Positions 20,829 through 31,455 are shown, counted from the first letter of the stretch. The stretch is DNA of 64,000 nt from Actinernus sp. WN-2022 (GCA_030867875.1 JAOWCC010000299.1:124001-188000), one strand, 5' to 3'. Translations and numbers: made by a program. Notes: a model not told the origin generated them from the sequence alone.

Positions 20829-21047
20829 ATGGTTAACGAACTTATGAACACAATACAGGAAGCTACTATATTGACTGGACTTGCGGCAGGTATCGGTTGG
20901 ATCGGAAAAAAAGCAATCAAAGAGCCCTTGACTAACGATCCTTCATCTAGTGTTTTGAACTTCGCGAAGTGGATAGCGGTTCTATCTGGTAGCCTTGCAG
21001 CTAAGAAATACCTAAAGGACAAAGGGTATTGGAAGCCTGTTGAGTAA
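20829..21047 (+). CDS. Small hydrophobic protein, 72 aa
   Basis: Intact frame from ATG 20,829. It has a hydrophobic, glycine-rich segment (ILTGLAAGIGWIG, 14-26) and a second, weaker one (FAKWIAVLSGSLAA, 45-58), with a lysine-rich C terminus. The spacing to its neighbours (58 bp upstream, 31 bp downstream) fits the row of small genes here. No family is recognised. At this length the call depends mainly on context. Confidence 0.45.
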   Translation: MVNELMNTIQEATILTGLAAGIGWIGKKAIKEPLTNDPSSSVLNFAKWIAVLSGSLAAKKYLKDKGYWKPVE

Positions 21048-21078
21048 CAGGTTCGTTTCGAAGCCTCGTTTCGAAGCC

Positions 21079-21501
21079 ATGGCATCAATAATATTTATGG
21101 CAATTGCCTTCGCCGTAGCGAGTGCTGCTGCTAGTATTGGCGCCCATGAAATCGAAAAAGCGACTAGCGGGCCGAATGCGGCTGCCGCAGAGATGGTAAG
21201 ACATGATAAAGCTCAGGAGAAGGCAAATGCCGCTATGGCCGCCTATGAAAAAAATCGAGAAAAACGACTAGAAGCACTAGCCACCTGGAACCACTGGAAA
21301 GAAAACAATGTACACGTTGGACTTAAGGATAGAATCGATGCAATGCGAAAACTCCATATATATCACATATTGCAAATGAAACTGGAAAAGCCTAAACTCT
21401 CGGATTATTATCGACCATCTAATTCGAGGAAAACTGCCGAATTGGTGGCCTTAGGTGGTAGCGTATTCGCGACTGGATACGTTGCCACTCGATTCTTATA
21501 A
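21079..21501 (+). CDS. Membrane-anchored helical protein, 140 aa
   Basis: The first ATG is at 21,079 and begins with a hydrophobic alanine-rich segment (MASIIFMAIAFAVASAAASI), which could be a signal anchor. A charged helix rich in alanine, lysine and glutamate follows, likely coiled coil (residues 40-80). The C terminus has another short hydrophobic stretch (VALGGSVFATGYVATRFL). The upstream in-frame TTG at 21,040 is not needed. Function unknown. I infer a virion membrane component, as for the other small proteins of this row. Confidence 0.5.
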   Translation: MASIIFMAIAFAVASAAASIGAHEIEKATSGPNAAAAEMVRHDKAQEKANAAMAAYEKNREKRLEALATWNHWKENNVHVGLKDRIDAMRKLHIYHILQMKLEKPKLSDYYRPSNSRKTAELVALGGSVFATGYVATRFL

Positions 21502-21640
21502 GAATTACTAGGTAATTACTCGCTTACTAGGTAATTACTAGGTAATTACTCCGCATAAAATGCAACTACTAAGTAATTACTACTAATAAAATGCGACTAC
21601 TAAGTAGTAACTTTTCTGCTTATTGAAGATTAGAATGCAC
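21502..21640. repeat. Tandem ACTAGGTAATTACT repeats before the integrase gene
   Basis: Between the stop at 21,501 and the integrase start at 21,651, ACTAGGTAATTACT or close variants (ACTAAGTAATTACT, ACTAAGTAGTAACT) occur about five times, with AATAAAATGCGACTACTAAG between them. The core TAGGTAATTACT is partly palindromic. Such iterons could bind a regulator, or the integrase itself, and set the expression of the integrase gene. No binding protein is known from the sequence. Confidence 0.6.
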
Positions 21641-21650
21641 ATATATATCA

Positions 21651-22679
21651 ATGGATACTAAACTAAGTTTACGATACTATAGTACGGAGGGTTATTGGAA
21701 AGGACTAGCAGCTATTAAACATCTTGCCAATTCGACAAACATATCTGAAGATGTGACTCGGATGTGGCTAGAAAAACAAGCTATATGGCAGATCTATTTA
21801 CCACCACCCAAATACGTTCCACGACCTAAATTCGACGTATCTACACCAAATGAGGTACACCAAGCTGATTTGATATTTCTACCTCACGATCGACCTGGGC
21901 GTGGAAGAAAGCTATATAAGTACGCATTGACGATTGTGGATGTAGCATCCAGATACAAAGAAGCCGAACCATTAGCCACTAAAGAACCTAAAGAAGTTGC
22001 TGCGGCATTCGAACGAATATATAAGCGAAGTCCACTAACATGGCCAAAACTTTTACAAGTCGATCCAGGGCGTGAATTTATGGGTGCAATGTCTTCGCTA
22101 CTAGATAAACATGAAGTTTCTGTACGTCGTGGGCGTGTGGATATTCACCGGGATCAAGCAATCGTTGAACGATTCAACCGAACCCTATCGGAAAGGCTAT
22201 TTGGATACCAATATGCTCAAGAAATGGTGCTTGCTTCACAGGGAAAGGATGATAGATCTGTCGAATGGGTGGATCGTCTACCTGCGGTCGTAAAAGCTTT
22301 AAACAATGAAGCTACGCGTTTGACAGGAAAACAACCATCCATAGCAATTACCAAAGATGAAATCGAATCGAACCCATCAGAGCCCGCACATAATCGACCG
22401 ATTGGTCTCAAAGAGGAAAGACTTCCATTCGATGTCAGTGTTAGATATCTATACGCTCCTGGTGAGCTAGAAGGTGGACGAAGGCGTGCTACCGATCCTA
22501 TATGGAGTTTGAAAACATATAGCATTTCGCGTAGTATGGTTTCTTCGGGTCAGCCAGTTCTATATTATTTGTACGCCCCACAAGTTTCGAAGAAAACACC
22601 AACGCGTGGATTTGTGCGTGAAGAGATACAAGTCGTACCACTCGATACCGAACTACCTCCAAATGGGATCTTAAGCTAA
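21651..22679 (+). CDS. INT: Retroviral-type (rve) integrase of the Polinton
   Basis: 342 residues, intact. This DDE enzyme cuts and joins the element's ends to host DNA, giving the 6-bp target duplication. The catalytic triad is visible: Asp73 in VHQADLIFL, Asp138 in LLQVDPGREF and Glu173 in AIVERFNRTL, with about 35 residues between the last two. An N-terminal helical region precedes the core. After residue 260 there is a beta-rich C-terminal part (YSISRSMVSSGQPVLYYLYA, 282-301), reminiscent of the chromo/SH3-like tails of Polinton integrases. The 3' end overlaps the convergent polymerase gene by 9 bp. It is one of the few enzymatic genes still open here. Confidence 0.93.
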   Translation: MDTKLSLRYYSTEGYWKGLAAIKHLANSTNISEDVTRMWLEKQAIWQIYLPPPKYVPRPKFDVSTPNEVHQADLIFLPHDRPGRGRKLYKYALTIVDVASRYKEAEPLATKEPKEVAAAFERIYKRSPLTWPKLLQVDPGREFMGAMSSLLDKHEVSVRRGRVDIHRDQAIVERFNRTLSERLFGYQYAQEMVLASQGKDDRSVEWVDRLPAVVKALNNEATRLTGKQPSIAITKDEIESNPSEPAHNRPIGLKEERLPFDVSVRYLYAPGELEGGRRRATDPIWSLKTYSISRSMVSSGQPVLYYLYAPQVSKKTPTRGFVREEIQVVPLDTELPPNGILS

Positions 22680-25600
22680 GTCGGTGGGGCGACAAAGTCG
22701 CGTCTCGGGTTGGGGCAAACGGATATCTTTATGACCATGGGCTAATGTATCGATGCCATTTCCGGAAATCCAACGTTTTGTGTCCAGTGGCGAAAGTGAG
22801 ATTTTATTAACTCGCAGACCATAGATCTTATGCCCAATGCTTCGCAGCATATTCATTCCATGTCTGAAGGTCTTCCTATCGAAAAGAGACTCCTTATACT
22901 GCTCGTGTCGCATGTGCTTATTCACAACATACTTCCGTACTCCTTTAGCCTTGCGAATCTCCTTAGTGTCTGCGCATACAATCGAATACATCTTAGGTCG
23001 AAGTCCAACGTACTCTACGATGGCAACGCCTGCGCACTCATCCTTCATCTTTCCAAGAACCTTTTTATTGGTAGTGTCGTATAGTGGATGGTCCTTTGGG
23101 TAATCGCTCGTATCGTAGAGATCTGCATTCGAGGCCATGTCGTCGTAGACGTCTTCAGTCTGGATCTCAAGCAGTAGTGAATCTGTGTCTGTGTATAGCA
23201 GTTCGCATTGATTACCATATTGGAGCTTAAGTTAGTTGTAATAGAAATCATACATCAGGTGTTTAGATAGGTCTAGGATGCTCATACCAACGTAAACGGG
23301 ACGGTTAAGCATGAGCCTGCTTTTATGCATGTGTAGTGCTACGAGGCCATCATCAAAGATATTTGATCTAGCAAATGTTGGACTTGATATCAGCCGTCGA
23401 AGCTTGTCATCCTCTATCGCACGCACCAGCTTCACATCCACGCGCTTACGCAGATTCTCCATGGTCTTACCAAATACTGAGTTGTTCATCAGTTTGTAGA
23501 GATCTTTCTCGAAATTGCTTGTAGCCAGTTTACGAAGGTCGGTATTCATACGTATATATGGCTCCATCCAAGAACTTTGGTCGAATCTGAGTGCTCGGTG
23601 CACCTTTTTAAATTTCATACCAAGAGACAGATATAGCTGTAGATTCCTATAGTGCAGGACGTAGCGTTCTTTGTCAAATAAATTGGGCACAAGCTTTTCA
23701 ACTTCGATTGGAAACGCTCTTTCACCTAGTAGTCCACATTGGTACTCTGACATCCATTTTTTCTGGACTTTCATACGCTCTGGGGCAAGTGGATATGTGT
23801 TGTGAGTATTGTGCAGTTCTGTAGGATACTCAAGGTCTACCTCAAGGATATAACCTCTTTCCGCATCTTTCGCGATATCAAGGTCGATAGTCTGTAGCTT
23901 TGCTACGTCACTCGAATCCTCCAGTTGGTAGCGCTTGGCTCATAGCCCATCCGTATAGGTTGTTCGCATCCAGATACTGTATGTACGTAGTGGGCTTGGT
24001 TTCGTCGTACTCGGCCACATACGGATTGTTGGCCTTTGCATGGCGTCGACTGACCATAGAAATACCGCCTCGCATCCCTTTCTCGATGAATAGATGCATA
24101 TCGTAGTCGGTAAGCAACTCGAGCTCTACACCAGTCTTCTTTAGAAATGCATCCCACGATAGACCAGGACTCGTATAGTAGTGAGCCGGATCTAAGCCAT
24201 AATTTTGCATACATGTTTCTCGAAAGCCTTCGAACACATCTGCCAGTAAAAGTACATCAGTTCGAAGATATAGGTCGTGGTAGTCTCCCATAGTTTGACA
24301 GCCAAATGCTTCCCAAACCTCTGTGCGTGGGTATAGTGGTGGTAGCTCATCCTGAAACCTCTCCCAACTGTCCATATATTGCGTAGAAGAAAGCCGAGCT
24401 TGTGCTTATCTTGCTCATATCTGGCTGTGATTTGAAATCCTTCGGGGTTTTTAGCTGCTACTAGTCGATCAAGAGAGGATAGCAAAAACTAAACACTGTC
24501 TATGAATCGTAGTCTCCCTAGGGAGAAGGAAATGTACTTCTCCATGTTATTGGGTATGCAATTTATCTGCCCCTCTACTTTGGAAATAGCCTGCATTAAG
24601 AGATGAGAATCGTATCCCGGCAAATTATGGAAGACTACTGGTATTATGGTCTTCTTTGGGTCTATCCGCAGGAGTAGATTACAGGCATTGTGTGCTGCTC
24701 CACGATACTTTCCAGTGATATGGCAGTGATCGCGAACTGAATCCCCATTAAGAGTTTTCTGACAAATGTGGCAAATTGTCGCACTTCGGTGGACTATGCT
24801 GTCCTCTGGAGTCATGCATAGGGCTTTACGTCTAGATAGAGCCGCCTTGACTTTTTGTTCTTCTTGTTGTATTGCCTTCAGGAACATTTCCGTAGCATTG
24901 GGCCCTCTATAGACGACTGGAGTCTCCGTATGGCCATCACATCTCACCACAATGTAGCCGAACCCACAGGCCTCATGTAGTTGAGTTTTATGTGTGTTGC
25001 TGCGCAGCTCTGCTGCCGGCTCTGCTGCCGGATGCAGCTCTGGTCCTTCGATCTTGGTTGTCAATGCCTCGAAATCGCCGTAAATGATGTAGGGAACCTT
25101 TAGCAGTTTGTGCCAGTTCTTAAAGGATAGCTTGTTCTTACCCTCTTTAGGCATCTCAACTCTAACTGCTGTTTGTCCTATACCTTTAAATTCTGGAATG
25201 TGTTCTTCAAGGAGGTCTTCTCGGCAGTATCCGTGGAGACACCTCTCGCAGAAGTGTTGGCGGTGCTCGTGCTTGCTCTGATCGTGAAGAAGCCGATTCA
25301 AATCCTTAATCCAAGTATAGTGATACTTTCCGGATTTCTCTATTAACAGCAAGTTAATGCGTTTGGTGTCCCCACATTGCTTGCTAATCCTGTAGACAAC
25401 CACACATTTCTCCCAGCCGAAGACATTGATTGCAAGGTTGTTTTGTTTCTCAACTCTGCAAATCTGTGATATGGGCGTTGGTGCATCGATTTCTGTAAAG
25501 TCTAGGCCGTCGTCTATAGGATACTTAGATGGTCTTTGGGTATTAATCTCTACGGGAAAGAGTGCTGATCGTAGTGCCCATCGTAGGCAGTTATCATCCT

Positions 25601-26215
25601 TATTTTGAACATTAATCACAGCCCTCTTGTTTTGGACTTCTTTAGGAAGTGAAATGTATGAGCCTCCTCGCAGTGGTTGATATCGTGCGATGTCAAGCCA
25701 AAGCAGAACTACTCGGTCTACCACCCATCCTGAGCCTCTATGTATCCATTTCTCTAGATTTTCTTGGATCGCAGGAAAAGACTTGTCTAGCGCGGAATTG
25801 ATTTCGTGGGACTGCAATAAAGCCTCCTGATAATGACGAAATGTTGTGTCGATGAATTCTTTGCTACCATCAAGGTTGTACTTTATTAGATCTACTCTCA
25901 GGGCGAGCTGGAACTTCACCCCTTTTAGATCTAAAATCTCTTCCTCTAGCTTTTCGTGGATTATATGGCGTCTAAGAAGGCCATTGGGTCGGCACCAAAT
26001 TCGTGGCCCTCTGGAACATCCATCTGCCAACCTCGTAAAAAATTGCCAATGACCGATTTAGTGCGTTTGAATATTAGTGGCACATATCTTGTTGGAAGTA
26101 ATGGTCGTGGTAAAAGTCTTTCTTCCATTTCAGGGATCGGTTCATCAAGTATGCTTGGATTGCGCGCCTGTTCATATATATTTAGTACGTCTCTCTGATA
26201 ATTGTTGTATGCCAT
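22671..26215 (-). pseudogene. POLB: Protein-primed family B DNA polymerase (pPolB), multiply broken
   Basis: The gene reads leftwards from ATG 26,215 and covers about 1,180 codons. Domains in order: an N-terminal region; exonuclease motif I YGDFEAL; an inserted endonuclease-VII-like zinc motif (CHICQKTL, then RDHCHITGKYRGAAHNACN); Exo II VVFHNLPGYDSHL; Exo III YLRTDVLLLADVFE; polymerase motif A YLDANNLYG; motif B LMNNSVFGKTMEN; and motif C YTDTDS. Frameshifts lie near 25,990, 24,485, 24,378 and 23,905, and an in-frame stop TAA at 23,232-23,234 lies just before motif C. The motif residues themselves are conserved, so decay is recent. Polymerases of this family start synthesis from a terminal protein. 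Confidence 0.93.
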
Positions 26216-26243
26216 ATTTACTACGGGTATAATATTAGTATAT

Positions 26244-26549
26244 CTATTCTCTAATAGGTAGATTTTTAATTACAAGTTCAGCCAATACAACGTTTAAATC
26301 CGTTCTAGCCCTCCTACCTTTACGCAATAGGTTTATCTGTGCGGTTATATTACCACACGGGCGACACAGTCGTGTCTCTGCTTGAGTCCCAACTCCACAC
26401 GTACGACAGGGGTATGGCTCAAACGATCCTTCTCTGATCTGGTGTCGATGTTGCTTACAGCACTCGAATAAACAACTCTTACCACAAATAGTTGTCCTAC
26501 CAACTGTTAACCATCGGCACTGATTGTGTCCACGCATCTTGTGTGTCAT
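26244..26549 (-). CDS. Small Cys/His-rich protein at the right end of the Polinton, 101 aa
   Basis: Intact frame starting at ATG 26,549, immediately inside the right TIR. It has many Cys and His residues: CRW, then CGKSCLFECCKQHRHQ (22-37), CRTCG (49-53) and CRPCG (62-66). The last two form a likely zinc ribbon (CxxC-x9-CxxC). A basic stretch KGRRAR follows. A zinc-binding nucleic-acid protein or transcription regulator is plausible. The peptide ETRLCRP here also occurs at the polymerase C terminus (minus strand at about 22,690), with nearly identical DNA. A family name is not recognised. Confidence 0.55.
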   Translation of the reverse strand: MTHKMRGHNQCRWLTVGRTTICGKSCLFECCKQHRHQIREGSFEPYPCRTCGVGTQAETRLCRPCGNITAQINLLRKGRRARTDLNVVLAELVIKNLPIRE

Positions 26550-26750
26550 AATATGGTGGTATCAAATCTCTAATTGGGATTTATTATTGGTTGCATTAAA
26601 GGTAGTTAGTGGTGGTTCTTACTGGGGGAATAAAGGGGGCTTATATAAGGAACAATTTTCGACGATTTTTTTGTGGACTTAGGGAAATACGGTGGGGAAA
26701 AGAGGGCTTATATAAGGATGTGAATTAGGAACGGCACTGTGTATACTACT
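26543..26750. repeat. Right terminal inverted repeat of the Polinton
   Basis: 208 bp, the inverse of 10,571-10,868 but about one tandem unit shorter. It contains TATATAAG twice on the minus strand and ends GTGTATACTACT at 26,750, followed by CATGTA, the target duplication. The inner end includes the ATG of the Cys-rich gene, so promoter and start codon of that gene belong to the TIR. Confidence 0.9.
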
Positions 26751-26762
26751 CATGTAAGTATA

Positions 26763-28229
26763 CAGGGTGTCCCAAAAGTTCGTTCCTCTACTTTACAGGC
26801 CTGTATTTTTTTATTTCTTGACTCACGGAAAAGCTTTTCCATAAAAATATTTATAAAAACCATCTAGTTTAATGTTTTTATTACTTACGGGCTTGAAAAT
26901 AACGCGAGTTTTTTGCTTTTTACATCTTCCCGCCAAAACATGTGATTTGGAATCGCGCGCGTGTACATTTCCCACTGAGTTGCTCAAACGTTTTTGTCGT
27001 TTTTAGCAGCTTCTTATTAAAGATGAATCCTCTCAAAGCAAAAAAGTTAACCTATTTACGAGCACAAGCACCTATACTTAGATCTTCTGGTCTAGCTGTT
27101 CAAGAAATCGCAAAAAATGGTAAAATGGTCGTCCAGAGGCGAAGATTTTGAAGACAAGAAACGAAGTGGAAGACCTAGGGTTTTAAACGAAGCGGCTAAG
27201 AAAGTCTTTGAGAAGGCAAAGTATATTACGTACAAACGAGGAAAATCAACAAGGCAGCTATCACATCATTTAGCAAGTAAAGGCTTCAGTGTCAGGCAAA
27301 ATAAACTCTGTCTGGAGATTCATGAAAAGCAAAAGATGGGAAACCTCTGAGACGGCAAAAGAAGCCACTGTTGACTGCAAAACAACGCGTAGCTCGGCTA
27401 AAATCCGCTAAAAATAAAGAAAACTGACTGCAGAGGAATGGGATGATTTTCTCTTTTATGACGAATGTCCGAAGTATCTGTTTTAGTTGCCTAACCCCAA
27501 ACATGACATCGTCTGGGGATCGCAAGAGAGCCAAGTACATGTACCTCCTGCCTACCAAGTCAAGCAAAGCTCGAAATGGATGATCTGGTATGATCTGGCA
27601 TGGGGCGGAATGACAGGCCGCGGTCTGACCGATCTTCACTTTATTTCACAAAGATAGACTGTAACTGCTGATTATTCAGATAAACAACAAACTAGAGAAA
27701 GAAGTTCAGCCTCTTCTTCGCCGTAAATCTAGAAATGAAACAGCAGTTAAAAGAAAACTGTTCAGCTCTAACCGTAACATGACATTCGTTCAAGACTGAG
27801 CACCACCTCACAGCTAAGGCCACGCATTGAATTGCCAAACATGGTGCGAAAAGAACTTGCCCAATTTTATTGAAAAAGCAGAATGGCCACCTAACTCACC
27901 AGACATCAATCCGATCGAGAATCTTTGGGGTACAATAGATGAATTCGCATACAAAGATCCTGTCCCGAAGACAATGAAAGAACTGAAAAGACGGCTCAAG
28001 CAAGCATGGAAAAACGTCCTGTTTTCAACGCTACGAGATTTATCTCACTCGATGCCGCGGCGGCTACGAAAAGTGATAAAAACAAAGGAGGCCATGCAGG
28101 CTACTGAAATTACGTATACAAATAGTGTACATAGCAGGAAACAACTCCTAGTACTTTAAGTTATATAGCGCTTGTCATTCAAAAGTTATTTTAGTTGAAA
28201 TCAGAGGAACGAACTTTTGGGACACCCTG
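26763..28229 (+). mobile_element. Tc1/mariner-type transposon, defective, TA target duplication
   Basis: CAGGGTGTCCCAAAAGTTC begins at 26,763 and its inverse ends at 28,229, a perfect TIR of about 27 bp, flanked by TA (26,761-26,762 and 28,230-28,231). It landed 10 bp outside the Polinton's right target duplication. Inside are pieces of one plus-strand DDE transposase: a helix-turn-helix start at about 27,022, KRSGRPRVL at about 27,152, the first Asp in FYDECPK at about 27,451, APPHS at about 27,802, and PNSPDINPIENLWG at about 27,891-27,932. The last is the Tc1-type catalytic Glu region. At least four frameshifts or stops interrupt it, so it is dead. Confidence 0.9.
27022..28159 (+). pseudogene. 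Tc1-like transposase remnant
   Basis: Open pieces at 27,022-27,151, 27,117-27,350 and 27,827-28,159 follow the order of a Tc1/mariner transposase of about 340 residues: DNA-binding N terminus, GRPR-like linker, catalytic core. The second catalytic Asp region reads QD followed by a stop, then APPHS. The last part keeps the SPDINPIENLWG signature and a C-terminal helix. Frameshifts fall near 27,130, 27,345, 27,410 and 27,820. Confidence 0.85.
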
Positions 28230-28231
28230 TA

Positions 28232-29093
28232 TGTATTGAAATAAATGAAAATGTAACTATTGCGACAGTTAATGAATTGTCTTTGCAAAAGAAATGCAAG
28301 CGCTTGATGGAAAAAAAGAACAGAAATACAAGCAAAAGCAAATACGTTTGAATGGTTTCCTGTGGAAATAATTTATTCACACAGTGTGACTTTCTAAAAA
28401 AACTCCAGGGCCAGACAAAAACTAGCAGTAAGCTGGGTTGACGAAGAAACCCTTCCTCATATAAATGACTTTTGTTGCTTTTAGAACTGGAGTTTACCTT
28501 TTTTCATTTACGTTTCCAAGTTTTAGTTACATTTTCCCACCACAATATTGTGATCATGCATCAGCTAAATTATTTTGATCGGATTTTTCACGGGCTTGGG
28601 GTTTCAATCTATGGTACATGTATTACAGTATTATCCATAACTAATACATGTATGTCTAAAATTGGAAATGGGGTGTTAAATTATATTCAGTAAACTTGGC
28701 TGGGGATTATTATTGCCTTTTGGCTTTTCTAGACCTGAAATATAAAAGTGGCCAAACCAGGCATTTTATTAAGAATGCAAAATACATGACTCATACATGA
28801 AAGTACTGAGAATGGATACAAGGGTACATAAGTTATCGAGTCAAAGGCCCAAAGGGTGCAAATACTAATGTGATCTGGGTACGTGTACATGTTCCTCGGA
28901 AACATTTAGTTCATGTTCTAAGATACAGTCAGGAGCATTTTGGGTCATCACAACTGTTAAACAGCTCTCTGGATACTAAGAAAGTGTAATACATGGCTAA
29001 AATACATGGCTCTCTGGAGGAGCATTGATTGTAAATGATGGGATACCATGTTTAAATAAAGTGGATGATGATGATGAAACACCATTGCATCAA
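28232..29093. other. Flank of the duplicated locus, no gene seen
   Basis: Matches 61,890-62,945 of copy B at high identity apart from small indels and a 230-bp MITE in copy B. The short ORFs are not conserved between the copies, so the region is probably intron or intergenic. It ends in a GATGATGATGATG microsatellite at about 29,062. Confidence 0.6.
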
Positions 29094-30010
29094 GGTCATT
29101 CCACAGTATTTTGAAACCACACAACAGTATTTTAAAAGTATTTAAATGTTCTGAAATTAGTTAAAATGTTAAAGCTAAGAGTCTAAAGTTTACTTTGTGT
29201 GAGTTATTATGAAAATGTCCTGCAGCATTTATGCATAAATTATAAATTATTCTGCAAATGTGGTAAAAAGCTGTTGCAGAGAAGACAAATGCTTTTGTAA
29301 ACCCAAAAATTCCAAAATCGTTCATTGGACTTAAAGTTCTTATGATGTTCTATAAGGTCAAAATGTCTTTTCCGCAACGTTTTGATCCCCTAAGTTTTCA
29401 TTGCAAGAAGGTAAAAAGCCCTATAATGTTCAAGCTTGTGTAATATTTCCCCACACAAAAGATATCAAGATGCCCACAGGTTTGTATGAAATTCACATTT
29501 TTGTTTTTGTTGTGGAGAAGACATTTTTATTGCAGAGAAGACATCTATAATAGTAATACTTCAAAAAGCATTCTTCTATCTATCTAGATATAGCTTTTTC
29601 TACTTGTTTTCCAAATAAGTAAAGAATAGGCTTTCTAAAATAAATTTTGAGAATTGTATGACACCTCTATAGCATCTGGAGGCCTGGAGCTAGTAGTGAG
29701 TAGACTGTTGCATTGTGGGTATTTTACCTAGTCAGCGAATTTTGATGAACTCGTCTCGTCTACTATAACGAATCATTACCGCCTTAAACAGCTGGTAAAA
29801 TTTGCGACCAGAGGAGAGCGAACTTTAGATCTTGTTTTAACAAATCTCAAGGACTACTACGGCAAGCCAACCAAGTTAGCACCTTTCTGTCTGTCTGACC
29901 ATTGGCATTGTACGGTATCTCTTTTCCCTCAGTCACGAACAAAAGGCACTACAACAAAGGAGACAGTGTTGATTAGAGATATGCGGCCAAGTTCAAAGGA
30001 TGCCCTCGGG

Positions 30011-30300
30011 AGTAGTATAGGGCGCATGGAATTAGCCGTTTTTTTGCGGTGTTATGCTAATTTTTGCGGTGTTATGCTAATGTTTGCGGTATTATGCTAA
30101 TTTTTAAGGCGCTCATGAATAAAGTGTGGTGGTTTCTCATTATCTATTGTCTTAGACTCATGAATAAAATGCGGCGCGCTCATGAATAAAGTGTGGCGCT
30201 CTCATGAATAAAATGTGGCGCTCTCATGAATAAAATGTGGCGCTCTCATGAATAAAGTGTGGCGCTCTCATGAATAAAGTGTGGCGCTCTCATCATCGCA
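30011..30300. repeat. Left TIR of the satellite element, with subterminal tandem repeats
   Basis: Outer part: three GCGGTGTTATGCTAA units (30,035-30,102). Inner part: GCGCTCATGAATAAA, a unique spacer with TTCTCATTATCTATTGTC, then CTCATGAATAAAGTGTGGCG repeated about six times (30,170-30,295). The repeats are mirrored at 32,805-33,068. Arrays of this kind are typical protein-binding or packaging signals, though nothing here proves that. Confidence 0.9.
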
Positions 30301-30970
30301 CAGAATAAATGGACATATCTGATCACCAAGGGCTAATTTGCATACGAAAGTGATCAACCAAGCGCGCGGGTAATTCAAACATTAGATCAGATTTACAGAA
30401 GAATGGACCAAATTAGAGCGATGTATCCCTCATGTGGCCACTTTTTTCGGCACTCAAATTTAAAAAGTATTAGAATTGCCATCGGCAAAAGTGAGCTATG
30501 GAATCAAAGAAGCATGTTACAATTTATTACGGCGGTTAAAGCACGCTATGTAGTATCGGTTTTACGTCAAATATTGGCTAAATTTGACTAAATTTTGACT
30601 GAAGCCAAAGTTTGGGATGTTATTTCTCAGTCTGAAATAAAAAATGTTTAGAATTGCCAGCTGCAAATAGAAGATGTTTCTCTATATTCAGTAAAAACTT
30701 GAGAATCGTCTTTAAATTTGCGTCCAAAGTTGAATCGGTTTTGACTTTTTTCCGGTAATGAAAATAGTTCCTCATTGCTATTCAACAACAATGGTGAAGT
30801 CCGTACGCGCTGAGTGCTAAGCTCCGCCTCCTGTGGCTGCAATAAGTCCCAATGGACTTCATATGTACAATTGTCAGGTCAAATCAAGCGGCAAATTCAA
30901 ATTAGATGTGTGAATTTGGATGCGTTGGTATCCCAGTGAAGTTGGATCCGTAAACTCTTGCCGAACATTA

Positions 30971-31455
30971 GCGGGACGGCTCTTAAAACATTTTTATTAA
31001 CGGCGCTTGTGGTTTTAAAGTCAGTTGTAAAGTTGTAATAAAGACTAGTGAAAAGTCGTAATAAACATGCAGACAGACGGTGTTATCACTGTGAAATATA
31101 AAAGTAAAGTTTTGCCGAGCAACTAGCAGGACGGCTCTTGAAAAGTTTCTATTATTAAACGGCGCTTTTGGTTTTAAAGTCAGTTTTAACACAGACGACA
31201 GTTCTAGTGAAAGTCGTAATAAACATGCAGACAGACGGTGTTATCACTGTGTGAAATCAAAGTAAAGTTTTGCCGAGCAACTAGCAGGACGGCTCTTGAA
31301 AAGTTTTTATTATTAAACGGCGCTTTTGGTTTTAAAGTCAATTTTAACACAGACGACATGCAGTTCTAGTGAAAGTCGTAATAAACATGCAGACAGACGG
31401 TGTTATCACTGTGTGAAATCAAAGTAAAGTTTTGCCGAGCACAAGCAGGTCAACC
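30971..31455. repeat. Three tandem units of about 157 bp inside the satellite element
   Basis: Units begin near 30,971, 31,127 and 31,286 with GGACGGCTCTT and contain CGGCGCTT, GGTTTTAAAGTCA, GTCGTAATAAACATGCAGAC and GTTTTGCCGAGCA. The second and third are nearly identical and the first is more diverged. There is no ORF. They lie just downstream of the ATPase gene end. Confidence 0.85.

Larger units (their letters stand above)
10571..26750. mobile_element. Polinton/Maverick element, 16.18 kb, full length but mutated
   Basis: Both ends are present: AGTAGTATACACAGTGCCGT starts at 10,571, and its inverse ends at 26,750. The flanking CATGT (10,566-10,570) recurs at 26,751-26,755. The sixth base A is present only on the right, so the expected 6-bp duplication is CATGT(A) with one base lost. 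It encodes the diagnostic Polinton set: protein-primed DNA polymerase B, rve integrase, packaging ATPase, and major and minor capsid candidates. I could not find the usual adenain-type cysteine protease. Genes are tightly packed and often overlap, like a small dsDNA virus. Several genes carry frameshifts, so the copy is a fossil, but a fairly recent one. Confidence 0.93.
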
